This document shows positions 55,081 through 64,000 of a DNA stretch of 64,000 nucleotides, in pieces. Numbering within the stretch: the first letter of the stretch is position 1; each line of letters begins with the position of its first letter. Under the pieces are notes generated by a model that saw only the letters and a list, made by a program, of their open reading frames with translations, was not told where the DNA came from and made no database searches. This DNA comes from Adiantum capillus-veneris (Eukaryota; Streptophyta; Polypodiopsida; Polypodiales; Pteridaceae), in the NCBI GenBank assembly GCA_014529385.2, contig CM043963.1:69081912-69145911 (forward strand). The letters run 5' to 3'. Position numbers and translations under genes: made by a program.

Positions 55081-58000
55081 GCTTCAATGAATCCAAGAGT
55101 AACATCCTGATTTTCCACATTGTTGTCCATTTGTAACCAGCTTGTGTTACTGATTCCTATCATATAATTGTGTGTAGGCTCCATTTAGAACACCCATGAG
55201 TATTCAAAACGAGTTATCACACAAAGATGTACCCTAAAGAGTACCTCTTTGCACTTTCGATGAAATTAACTTGCTAACATACCCATCAGCCACGTTTAAG
55301 TCCTTGACTTGTTTTCCAAGTTCAGTAATAACAACCCCACCATCACTTTTGTTCAAGGTTGAGAACTTGATTTATATAGGAAGAGATTACAGCTAGTCGC
55401 AACCATGCTTTAATATTTATAAGCAAACTCCTAGTAGAGAAATAAATGCTTACTAATTGGATCGCGCGGTGTTAACATACACACTTGCATATCCTTTAGC
55501 ACAAGATTACACTTTGTAACCTGCATATCACCTTGGATAAGTGATAGTATTGCGGTGCGATTCCTCCACTGTTTACAGCCAGTCTTTCCAGATGGCTGGT
55601 AAACGGGAATGACAATATCATACCACATTGCTGAGGAATCAACAATTGGGCGAATAACCATCGTGGCTGATTGAAAGATCTACAAGCATTCAAATCAATC
55701 CATGACCTCTATTGGTGATTGGTAGACCGAAAATTAAACTCATGTAGATACTGCACATAGAGTGCAAAAATGCTTCATAAGCAACAACTTGAGGAACATG
55801 CCTGCCGTTCCAAATCAGCCTTTGCTAAACACTTGGCCCCATAACACCTAGTGTGCATTCATTTAGTAAAAAATAGATCCAACCCTGTATATCCATGGTG
55901 ATCCTTGCCAATACTTATGGCAAATGTGATGCATCTAGCACATATTAAAAAGGAATCTACATAGTTCTAAAAAGAAAACAAATACTTTCAGTTGCAATCT
56001 TGTGCAAGCCTTGCTGAAACCTCTAAACCATAATAGAAGGTGAAACATTGATCACTTCTAGGTTCAAACAATGGAACTTTTTCAGTAACAACTTAGAGCC
56101 TTGCTATATGTACAAAAAACCATCTGTAATGTTGTTTAGTAGTACTTGTACGTGAACAAGTCATGCTAGGTATCCGACAATTTCTGGCCAAACTGAAATC
56201 GCTCATGATACATCGTGCTACAAATGGTCTAGAAAACTGATTGTACCAACACTTAGAGACTTTGTCGTGACACATCCTTGATATAGTGGGCGCTAGTGTC
56301 GGTCCCAGAGACTCATATCCTCCACATGTGGAATATGTCTCATGTAAGAATGTTTGAAAAAAGAACATTCTTCAAGTACAAGATGTACTTGTGTGTGGGG
56401 ATTAACGTAAACACTCTACAATGGGAGTGAGAGGGATCCTCATTATCCTTGCTCCACACTCGCTAAACCAAACTCCTTGAGTCCCTAGACCATGTTGTAT
56501 CCCATGTGACAGCATGTGCCAAATCAAATCCGACAAGTGGATTCATCATCATAATGTATATTGGACACTATGGCCCAAAAATACTTGTTCCGAGCTGCCC
56601 TTGGCATGGCCCTGAAATATTCAAGTGTATTTAAACAACGTGAAACACCCGAGCAATGCATACTACAAACTACATAACACCAAATCAATAGATGCGTACC
56701 TGGATATTGAACTGATTGTTCACTTACCCGTATTCAAATACAGAGGTACACGTTGTCCATCCTTGAAAAAACAAGCAACATTGCACTGGAAACCCCAATG
56801 TTACCTTTGCAATCCAAACCCTTCGATTAGGCTCTACGTAGTCAAACCGTTTGGTAAGACCCTTTGTAGAAACTGCTCGACCAGCACGTAACCATAACGA
56901 ACATAGTTAACCGTGTGTAGAATGATGAGAGTCAACTTGAAAAGTTGAATTGTTCTGCTACCGCGTGGTAGATTGTGGAAGTCTTTCCTTGAAATTATAA
57001 TGGGACTAGATCAAATTGTAATCCTCCATGACCATGTGATGATTTAGTAAGCACCCGCGGGGTCATACCCCAAAACTGGGATGCCATAGACACTCGTAAT
57101 GCTATAGAGAGAGCAAGAAATCAACACAAGTGAGATGCGTAGCTCGTATCAACAACCATACTATCTCAATTGTTTGCTGACTCTAGACCCCATGGTATAG
57201 AGTGCAAGAGTATCAAGAACTCAACTTGAGTGTCACACTAGAAACATATACTGCGAAAATGACACCCTAGACCTCCGTATTGTCAAGAATCTTACTTGTC
57301 CAATAATGTAGATGTGTACTTCCCTGGGTAGAGCTGTTTGACCTTGACAACAATCTCCCAAATAATGCTAGTAGTTAGGTCTTACCCTTGGCTTGACAAT
57401 GGCTCTTAGCCAATGTAGCTATAGCCATGATGCAAATTAGTGTTCAATGGACAAACCGATGAATACTAATTTGAGTAGCATCTTAGTCACGTGTTAGCTG
57501 AGATGTAGAGCACCTTGGCTCAGGCTGACTCACCAGCAAAACATGTGTCAAAAGTTTCATAGACAATTTGAATTATTCCCATATAGAGAGAGAGAACACG
57601 AGTATGCTGGGCTGAGGAACTTTCCTTAAGGTTTTGGAGGGTGTACGCAAGCTGTGTGCTCTTACGCATCTTATGTCTAAATTGCAGCCTATCATTTTAT
57701 GTCTAAATCTTATGTCTATCTTATGTCTAAATAGAAAAATAGAAAACTCATTTTGACCCACCTGCAGGGGTCGTGATTGTATGAGGAGGACTTAGCATCG
57801 GCCCTTTTCCCGTAAAGTAGGTCCTAGAAGTAGGTTCCTTCTAATGTTGTTGTGTTTTGATAGCAACCAACAATCATATTAAAACAATTCTTGTGTTAGT
57901 TTGTCCGTGGACAGAGTTGCAAGTGTGATATCGGAAAACTCATAGGGTAGTCAGTGTAATTCATAGGGTAGCATGCCGTGCAAAACTCATGCATACAAAA

Positions 58001-58540
58001 TTGTAAGCCCTTGGCTATAGTGATGGGCTCTAACATACAAGCCAAAATCATAAGGGCCTTGCATTGTCGGTAATGGTAGGAATGCTTGGGAGGTGATATC
58101 CCAATGTTTGCCAGGGCCCCAAATTTTGTGCCAATTACCTTGACGTCCAGTAGACAATATCTTATCACTAGTTAGAAGCCTTGCTTCTCTTGTAGCTGGC
58201 AAAATTCTTTGCTTTGCATAACTAACAATCCTTCGCAATGGAAATAGCAAGCAAGCATAGTGTCAAATTCCTTCCAAGTTGGTATGCTCATAGCATATGC
58301 CAAACATGGAAAGTCTCAATACAAAATTTGTCACTTTTAGCTAAATGACCATGGCAAAATTGCTTAAAGAAAGCATTATGTATTATATCAAGACTGAATA
58401 TTCTATACTAAGCCAGGTATTGTATCATATACAACTAACCCATTAAAAGGGTTATTTGAAGGGAAGATAACCTCTAAAGAGCATGCAAGAAATTGATTGA
58501 CTACTTAGTCGCAAAATCCATCGAAGAGCTAAGAATGCAG
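55081..58540 (-). other. Element E interior, decayed, no domain identified
   Basis: About 3.4 kb with stops in all frames where protease to integrase should lie. Short open minus-strand stretches exist, for example 55661-55431 (with SGKTGCKQWRNRTAILSLIQ) and 58250-57990 (with GNWHKIWGPGKHWDITSQAF), but I cannot match them to a retroelement domain or to any host family. They could be remains of pol or of other insertions. Confidence 0.5.
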
Positions 58541-58543
58541 TAC

Positions 58544-58865
58544 CTGGGGACAATGTTTTCGTTGATGTTGTCCCATATAATTGAAACATAACTTTTGCAC
58601 TTTGGCTTTGCAAAAATCGACTGTGGAAAGTCTCCTCTTTGCCACCTTGCCGGAGACTGGTTCAACGATTGCCATAGGTGTAGACATGGTAGCCTATGGA
58701 ATGCACGACATGACCAGCTCTGTAAGGTTATTAACCTGTGTATCAAGAAATTGGATGTGAACCACCAATTTGCAAAACCGTTCTTTAAATATTTGAAATT
58801 CATGTCGTGTAACGCACTCTTTGTCATCAATGAGATTGCTAGTATCCTCCAAAAGTTAAAGCACA
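58544..58865 (-). pseudogene. Element E gag remnant with damaged zinc knuckle
   Basis: One minus-strand frame reads HEFQIFKERFCKLVVHIQFL, DTQVNNLTELV, a stop, then STPMAIVEPVSGKVAKRRLS and KLCFNYMGQHQRKHCPQ. The last part resembles a gag zinc knuckle (C-x2-C...H-x4-C) whose second Cys is Tyr. Both its place downstream of the primer site and the basic linker fit gag. It is interrupted and short, so the assignment is moderate. Confidence 0.62.
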
Positions 58866-59345
58866 CTTTGAGGAGGAGGAGTAGATGCGGTTGAAGGAAG
58901 TTCAAAATAACAAAGGTGATTCTTGAAAAGTTCTGTATCCATGATGACTGTATGTATTGCGAGAAAATAAGGAGAACTCTCATAGCTGTATGATATATTG
59001 ACGTCGCCCAATAACTAGCCTTGCTAATTAGGTTCGCAACTGATATTGAGAGAATTCACAAAGTATACGAGCCTTGCTAACTCAGTCAAGATCAAAAGTA
59101 ATCCGGTGGAAAGTGATTTGAATTATCCGTCATATATGGAATTCCACTAGCTCTTGATAGTCGAATCAATTAGGCTTGAAAGCGGTAATTGATGCCAACA
59201 ACAAACTTGTACTGCACCTTCGCCACTTTGGTTGTCTTGAAATTTCTGAGTTTCTGCGTAATACGCAGGAAATTGTCTTCGGAATGCGTGCCGGCTTTGT
59301 TGATGCAGCCTAGATTACCCTTGCCGGACTTGCACATAGTGGAGT

Positions 59346-59384
<39 letters not shown>

Positions 59385-59795
59385 ACCCACTGTGGGTACC
59401 ACCCCTTAAGATTATATTTATTGGGTATGGGCACTACCCCTAAGGGGGTGGGCGCCCTTCAAGTGAGAAACGTAGCTTCACTATCGGCTATGGCGCCTAA
59501 CGGGCAGCGCACAGAGGCCTTGATGGCTTGGGGTGGTCGATGCGATGCCAAAATGGCTTTGGCCCTGTGTCGTAAAGTTCCCATCTCAGCCTTGTGCCGC
59601 TAACGAGCCCAAGCACCTGCGCTTTGGCGCTCCTGCACCCGACGGTCCTCCCTTGCCAAGATCGCATGCCCACGGTTTGCGGCTTTGTCGTCCCCCTTGC
59701 TAAGGGGTGCTCCCCACTGTGTATGACCCCGACATGCAAGCCTTGGGTGGCTAGAAATCTCCACGCCCTTCCCCCTTTCCCAAAAATAGACCTAA
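58866..59795 (-). other. Element E leader with a G38 run and hairpin
   Basis: This region between the primer site and the gag traces shows no protein motif. It is GC-rich near the right end (59400-59790) and includes the G-run and inverted repeat described separately. Open frames at 59497-60100 on both strands run across the LTR boundary and are not genes. Confidence 0.55.
59346..59400. repeat. G38 run followed by a 9-bp perfect hairpin
   Basis: Thirty-eight G (59346-59383) run into GGTACCCAC-T-GTGGGTACC (59382-59400), an inverted repeat with a one-base loop. The G-run can form quadruplexes, and its true length is uncertain in any assembly. Confidence 0.93.
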
Positions 59796-59807
59796 GCTTT
59801 GATACCA
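59796..59807 (-). other. Element E primer-binding site
   Basis: The minus strand reads TGGTATCAAAGC one base after the 5' LTR, a one-base variant of the initiator-Met tRNA complement. It fixes the orientation of the element. Confidence 0.88.
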
Positions 59808-59808
59808 G

Positions 59809-59975
59809 TGTAAGACAAGGGAAGCTAGAGTCTGAGAGTCCACCACCCAACCACCCATTATATAGGCAAGCCCCTGGCCCTAGCCCCTGGCCCTTTGCCC
59901 TAGTTGGACTCTCCGTTCCACACCGCCTATCCCGTCCCTCTTCTTGTCTAGTCCGGCCTTGCCGGTGTCCTGACA
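59809..59975 (-). repeat. Element E 5' LTR
   Basis: It pairs with 54790-54943. A TATA-like box (minus strand CCTATATAATGGG) lies at 59857-59866. The right end is followed by the CTCCC duplication. Confidence 0.92.
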
Positions 59976-59980
59976 CTCCC
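59976..59980. repeat. Target-site duplication CTCCC, right copy
   Basis: It pairs with 54785-54789; element D resumes right after it. Confidence 0.92.
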
Positions 59981-60495
59981 ACTTTCTTCATTTGGAGAAA
60001 TTTTATGAGGGTCTATATAGGCTACAAGCTTTGGGTGGTCAACTCAACATGGAGAAATGCCACATTGGTGAAAGAAAGGTTACTCTTCTTGGCCATGTGA
60101 TCTCTGCCAAGTGCATTGAAGCTGAAAGAAGCAAGGTTCAAGCCTTGGCGGCTTTGCCCTCTCCCACCACAATAAAGCAGTTGGCCTCTTTTCTTCAAAA
60201 GGTGAGGTATTTGAGTAGGTTCATTCATCTGCTCTCTCAAGTGGTTCTCCCTTTACAACAAGTTACCCATCAAGAGATCTTCACTTGGAATGAACAAAAT
60301 GAACAACAATTCAAACGAGGTAAAACAAACTCTAGCCTCACTTCCCACCATTGCACCTCCAAAGTGGGATGAGCCATTTTATGTATACTATAGTGTGGGC
60401 AATGACCCACTTGGGGCAGTACTGATGCAAAAGGATCCTCAAACTTCTTTCATGCACCCTATCTACTTCTCTAGTTGCATGATGACTCCATGAGA
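59981..60495 (+). pseudogene. Element D RT C-terminus and RNase H start
   Basis: Coding resumes with LNMEKCHIGERKVTLLGHVI, KVQALAALPSPTTIKQLASF and KVRYLSRFIHLLSQVVLPLQ, the thumb region after the RT active site. After a frameshift it reads LASLPTIAPPKWDEPFYVYY and GNDPLGAVLMQKDPQTSF, IYFSSCMMTP, the start of RNase H. It is the direct continuation of the RT cut at 54789. Confidence 0.88.
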
Positions 60496-61680
60496 AAAAG
60501 GATGCTTGGCAATGGAGCACATGGTGCTTGCATTAATTTTTTCTACCACCAAATTTTGCTCTTATTTATTGTCTAGATCATTCATAATCTTAAAAATGGA
60601 AGAAGTATTTCCTTATGTAATGCATCACATGGATGTTTCCTCTAGGATTTCCAAATGGCTCACAAGGTTGTAGAGTCTGACTACACAATGCAAGTGGAAA
60701 ACTCCACAAGAGCCAGTCTAGGAGGCATTCTCACTCACTGCCACTACGAGAAGAAGTTGAAGATCAAGGCAAGTGACAAAGAAGTAACACTTGTGTTGGA
60801 AGTCCCTAAGATAGAGAGGGCTCACTCTCATTTTTTTGTGGAGCCTATAAGAGTACAATGGACAAAGCTGCAGCGAGCATTGTCATCTTCAACGAGCAAA
60901 TGGAAAAGGTATTCTCCATTAGGCATCTCTTGGATTCCCACTCCAACAATGAGGCGTAATATGCAACCTTAACTCTTTGGTTAGAGTGGTGTATGACACA
61001 AGATATTCAATGGTTTAATGTATCCAGTGATGCCATGCTTTTAATAAAACAAATACAAGAAACTTGGGCTTGTAAAACTCATATCTTGTTGGGCCATTTG
61101 TACCAAGTTAGGAAACCTCTAGGGAAGTTTCAAGCCATACAATTACATCATGTCCCTCAAGCAGAAAATCAAGAAGTAGATGGTCTAGCTAGAGAGAAGC
61201 TACAAGATGTTCTAGGGGTGGGTGCGATCAAGTTGAAGCTGCCTCTCTTCCAAGGTAGATACGCTATGCCTAAAATCATGAGTTTCTTGGACACAAGAGA
61301 GTGTCCTAAAGACCTTATTAAGGGCCAAAAGAAGTGGCTTGTCCACAATGCAACAAAATACCTCCTTATCAATGACAATCTCTACTACAAGGGTAAGGAT
61401 TAAATTCTTAGGCGTGTAATTCTCTCTAGAGAGATCACCAAAATCATTTCAAGTTTCCATGATGGTGTTTTTGGAGGCCACTTTCCACTTGACATCACCA
61501 ATAGAAAGGTTCTACAAGCTGGGTTTGTATGGACTAGTTTACAGAGAGATGTGCATCATTGGTGCAAAACATGCAAAATTTTCTAGAAGGCTGGTGATAG
61601 GAGACTCGCATACAAGCCACAAACTCCTATTATCTCTTACAGACCATTTGAGAAAGCAGGCGTATGCACACCAAACCCGG
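60496..61680 (+). pseudogene. Element D RNase H end and integrase zinc finger
   Basis: Pieces in different frames include EEVFPYVMHHMDVSSRISKW, SDYTMQVENSTRASLGGILT, then MLLIKQIQETWACKTHILLG, LHHVPQAENQEVDGLAREKL and KKWLVHNATKYLLINDNLYY. After a TAA near 61401 the integrase finger follows: FGGHFPLDITNRKVLQAGFV (H part) and WCKTCKIF (C part, second half damaged). The similarity stops at about 61680, so the catalytic core of integrase is lost at a breakpoint. Confidence 0.85.
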
Positions 61681-61681
61681 T

Positions 61682-61710
61682 GGCGGTAGAGCGATCATTT
61701 CGTGCCCAAA
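61682..61710. repeat. 29-bp direct repeat, left copy
   Basis: The 29 bases starting GGCGGTAGAGCGATCATTTC and ending CCCAAA are identical to 62616-62644. The left copy lies exactly where element D similarity ends. Confidence 0.93.
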
Positions 61711-61814
61711 ATTTTAGGTATGCATCTGCTTCCACCAAACATTCCCCCCTTCCTATTCATTTTCACGCCCTCGTGCAAGCTGCATCTGAGGGAAGTCACT
61801 TTAGTGCCTTCTTT

Positions 61815-62580
61815 CTAGTGTTGCAGTGAGATTTCTGAACTTTTGCGCTCTAGCTTCGATCTTGACTTTGGTTGCTTGACTTTGGTTGCCAGTTCTCTGA
61901 AAGGATTATTTGCAATGGTGCTCTGATAAGCGATGTGACGACCTGTCAGATCTTTCGTCATTGGATTGAATATGAAAGAGTCCACTTCGAAGAAACCTGT
62001 CATGAAAGCTTCTTCGAAGGTTTGCATGTATTGAGATGGTAGAAACATGACTCTTGCATATAATACCATGATAATATTTCTGATGGGGATTTATGTCTCC
62101 ATGTTCTAGCAGATGCCCTGTGTGCCCTTGACAAATACCTGCCATGGATGCTCTACCGCTTCAATGTCTCTGAAGGCTGTAATGCACGTGATGAGCATTT
62201 TGGCAATCTTTATCAGCATCTGGCAAGCGAGATCTGGGATCTCCTTCATCATATTCATGACTCCTTCCAGAGTTTGCACCATGTAATGCTCTGATGGGGG
62301 GTTGTTATTGATCGGTTTGGTTATGACAGGGTAGTTCAGCATTGCCGGTCTTTTGCTTTGTCAACTGTAAAAACTGCCCCCTGTTGATTGGATAGTAAGT
62401 GGGGTCGATCCTGAGATGTTGGGCGCATTCTTGTAATATGTTTTGTCAGTGGATCTCGCTGATCGAACCATTTCTTTCTCCAGAGGGGTTGCTTGTCAAG
62501 GATTGTTTCAATCTGAAGAGTTGTAATTAGAACCTCTCTATAATCCCCTCTGCTATTTGGTTCAATTTTTGGGAGCATTT
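61815..62580 (-). pseudogene. Unknown frame downstream of the coiled-coil relic
   Basis: Three overlapping minus-strand frames seem to form one broken reading: PKIEPNSRGDYREVLITTLQ...HLLSNQQGAVFTVDKAK, then (one base out of frame) MLNYPVITKPINNNPPSEHY...MLIKIAKMLITCITAFRDIE, then MFLPSQYMQTFEEAFMTGFF...TGRHIAYQSTIANNPFRELA ending ISLQH. The text has ordinary protein composition and a basic C-terminus. I recognise no family. It probably belongs to the same protein as the coiled-coil frame to its right, with the 29-bp repeat at the join. Confidence 0.5.
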
Positions 62581-62615
62581 TTTGCTTCCATAATCAAACT
62601 TCTTGCCGCATCAGC

Positions 62616-62644
62616 GGCGGTAGAGCGATCATTTCGTGCCCAAA
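62616..62644. repeat. 29-bp direct repeat, right copy
   Basis: It is identical to 61682-61710 and lies between the coiled-coil frame and the downstream frame. The two copies bound a 905-bp segment. Confidence 0.93.
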
Positions 62645-62645
62645 T

Positions 62646-64000
62646 TTTTTTTAAACCTCATCTGGAGTGATCATGAGGAGGGCAGCTGATTCCAGCACTT
62701 TCAATTCATATTGTAGATATGCCTTTTGAGACGGGTCTTTGACTTCTGAGATCCAACGCTCAATTTCATCTTTAGTCAACTCCAAGGTGGATGTGGTGGT
62801 TGGATCTACAGACTCTTGCGTGCCTTTTCCAGTGCTTGTAGTTGCTATCTCCCTTTGTTGAGTTTCAAACTCGAAGTGATCTGATCTTTCTCCTTGCTCA
62901 AATTCTCCTGTGTCCTGTTGATCCTTTGTTTGACTGGCTTTCAGATCCTCTACTTCCTTTCTTGCCTCAGCTAGCTGCTTTTTCAAGTCTTCAATTTCCT
63001 CATCCTTCGCCTGCTGTAGGGCCCTATGACCTACTCTCATGATCTGTCTATCATATTTTTCTTGTTTTAGGGCTTCTTTTAACTCCTTGATCTCCTGGCT
63101 CAAGGAAGTAGAGCCTGCAGGCATAGTCGAAGAGGAGGGTGTCTCCTATATTGCCAATAGTTGAGTGAGAGACGTGCTAACCACGGCATACGAGCCTTGT
63201 AGCTTCTCATTTTGTGCCTTTTTCCTGGTTAGCTCCTCCTCGAGGTGTTGTTGTTTGATCTGTAAAGCTGAATTCGCCTCATTGAATTGCTCGACTTCTT
63301 TATAATAGTAGCTTGCATTCTCTCTTTCTCTCTGCAGCTTCGATTGCACCTGGAGTTGTGCATTATTTAGTGCCTCTATTTGTTGCTTCAATTGCTCAAG
63401 TTCTGCTGTTGTTCGAGATACCTCCTTTTTATTATCTTCCAATTCCAACTCCTTGAGGTTATAAAGAGCTCTTTGACATTGGAATTGCAGTTTAATCTGC
63501 TCTAGGTGACTGTCAATATCAAAGCAGCTAACCATCTCCGCTCCTTCTTTTATGGCCTCTTGAGTGCGTTGCATTCTTGGCCCCTGCTGATCTAAATGCT
63601 CAACCACTTCAGCTTGCTTTTCCTTTTGTTTTAGACCCTCTATTGTATTAGAGTTCGTGGCAGGCCTTGTCTGTGATTCCGTTTGTTGATTGCCTTGCTG
63701 TTTTGTCTGCTCTTCGTCGACTCTTTGCTCCGACTGTCCTACACTTTCCCCTTTCTCTTGTTCTGACCTCTCCGAAACTGTCTCAGCATCCTTGGGCGAA
63801 CTGATGTCTTGGTCTTGTCCTTCCTATGTCTCATGCTATCCCTCTCCTTGCGAGAGACTTTTCTCCTCTTTAATTTTTCTAGATTCGTCAGATGAATCTA
63901 AATCATCGATGCGTTGCTTCTTTGATTCTTCTTGCTGCCGCTGCTCCATCTTTCGTTTGAGCTCATTGTGAATTCTTTGCCGCATGGCACTAGCAATTTC
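62646..64000 (-). pseudogene. Long coiled-coil protein relic, open at the window edge
   Basis: From the right edge one minus-strand frame runs through EIASAMRQRIHNELKRKMEQ, an acidic/Gln-rich part (GEG, stop, HET, stop, EGQDQD), then TAELEQLKQQIEALNNAQLQ, QIKQQHLEEELTRKKAQNEK, LTQLLAI, stop, ETPSSSTMPAG, DEEIEDLKKQLAEARKEVED and ends YLQYELKVLESAALLMITPD before TAA. Heptad spacing of Leu/Ile/Ala over more than 200 residues indicates coiled coils. Three internal stops are all TAG where Gln (CAG) fits. The protein family is unknown to me; a retroelement ORF or a cytoskeletal/nuclear filament-like host protein are both possible. Confidence 0.65.

Larger units (their letters stand above)
54790..59975 (-). 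mobile_element. Element E: short-LTR Ty3/gypsy element inside element D
   Basis: LTRs of 154 and 167 bp (TGTAA...CCTGACA on the plus strand) are flanked by CTCCC. On the minus strand the order is 5' LTR with TATA, primer site TGGTATCAAAGC, leader, gag traces, a long decayed interior, the last codons of pol, polypurine tract and 3' LTR. The pol tail (DATWENISVLKQKFHTF) marks it as gypsy. The interior is old, with stops throughout. Its position inside the RT of element D makes D still older. Confidence 0.92.
51601..61680 (+). mobile_element. Element D: old, decayed Ty3/gypsy element, split by element E
   Basis: Plus-strand pieces appear in gypsy order: gag, protease, RT first half, [element E], RT second half with RNase H, then integrase zinc finger. 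All are broken by stops and frameshifts. The RT segments (SEWVSRVLDTPKKNGKWRVC, TPWGCFACRLMSFGLTNAPT, KVRYLSRFIHLLSQVVLPLQQ) belong to a plant gypsy lineage without a chromodomain visible here. LTRs were not found, and the right end is lost within integrase near 61680, so the element is truncated. Confidence 0.88.

Noticed and set aside
59497-60100. Open frames on both strands of 160-170 codons
   Set aside because: They cross the LTR boundary of element E and read GC-rich leader sequence; no domain.

Overview
The window looks like nuclear DNA of a land plant: AT-rich, intron-bearing genes, several LTR retrotransposons with tRNA-iMet-type primer sites, and large satellite-like repeat blocks. 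The retrotransposon families and repeat load suggest a large-genome plant, perhaps a seedless vascular plant such as a fern, but that is an inference. I see no rRNA, tRNA or CRISPR and nothing prokaryotic.

Layout. 1-6790 is a repeat block in which about 50-bp subunits form about 440-bp monomers, and these form a higher-order repeat. All carry the 16-mer GGACAAGTGGTGGACC. The same family returns in the opposite orientation at 10.2-12.2 kb, 27.7-28.9 kb, 29.4-30.1 kb and 46.2-47.2 kb, and in the forward orientation at 48.7-51.3 kb. Between the blocks lie host-gene remnants: an FCP1/HAD-like phosphatase relic (7.6-9.0 kb, minus), a SET-domain exon (9.6-10.2 kb, minus), a large gene with a DGQH motif (12.7-27.6 kb, minus), a Trp-rich unknown pseudogene (30.1-31.1 kb, plus), a second copy of the phosphatase relic (31.6-32.9 kb, plus) with a small third fragment at 46.4 kb, and a different FCP1-like relic at 47.6-48.1 kb.

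Mobile elements. Element A (12785-24981, minus strand, TSD GAGGA) is an internally deleted Ty1/copia element inserted a few codons before the stop of the DGQH gene. Element B (about 15.2-24.1 kb, plus) is a young chromodomain Ty3/gypsy element nested in A; its LTRs are nearly identical but its pol carries two frameshifts. Element C (33303-46205, plus, TSD GTTAG) is a non-autonomous chromovirus derivative with giant LTRs of 4.47 and 6.62 kb and only 1.8 kb of internal sequence. Its LTRs hold two minisatellite arrays and a short gag-like exon ending at a possible splice donor. Element D (about 51.6-61.7 kb, plus) is an old, stop-riddled gypsy element. Its reverse transcriptase is split by element E (54790-59975, minus, TSD CTCCC), a short-LTR gypsy element that is also degraded. 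The last 2.3 kb (minus) is a coiled-coil coding relic of unknown origin.

Most coding sequence here is dead. The only long intact frames are the DGQH exons, the SET exon and the first frame of element B. Many stop codons look like C-to-T changes of Gln or Arg codons, as expected from decay of methylated DNA. The two strongest oddities are the giant LTRs, whose transcribed part carries minisatellites of unequal copy number, and the repeated association of FCP1-like relics with other unusual gene fragments inside one repeat family.
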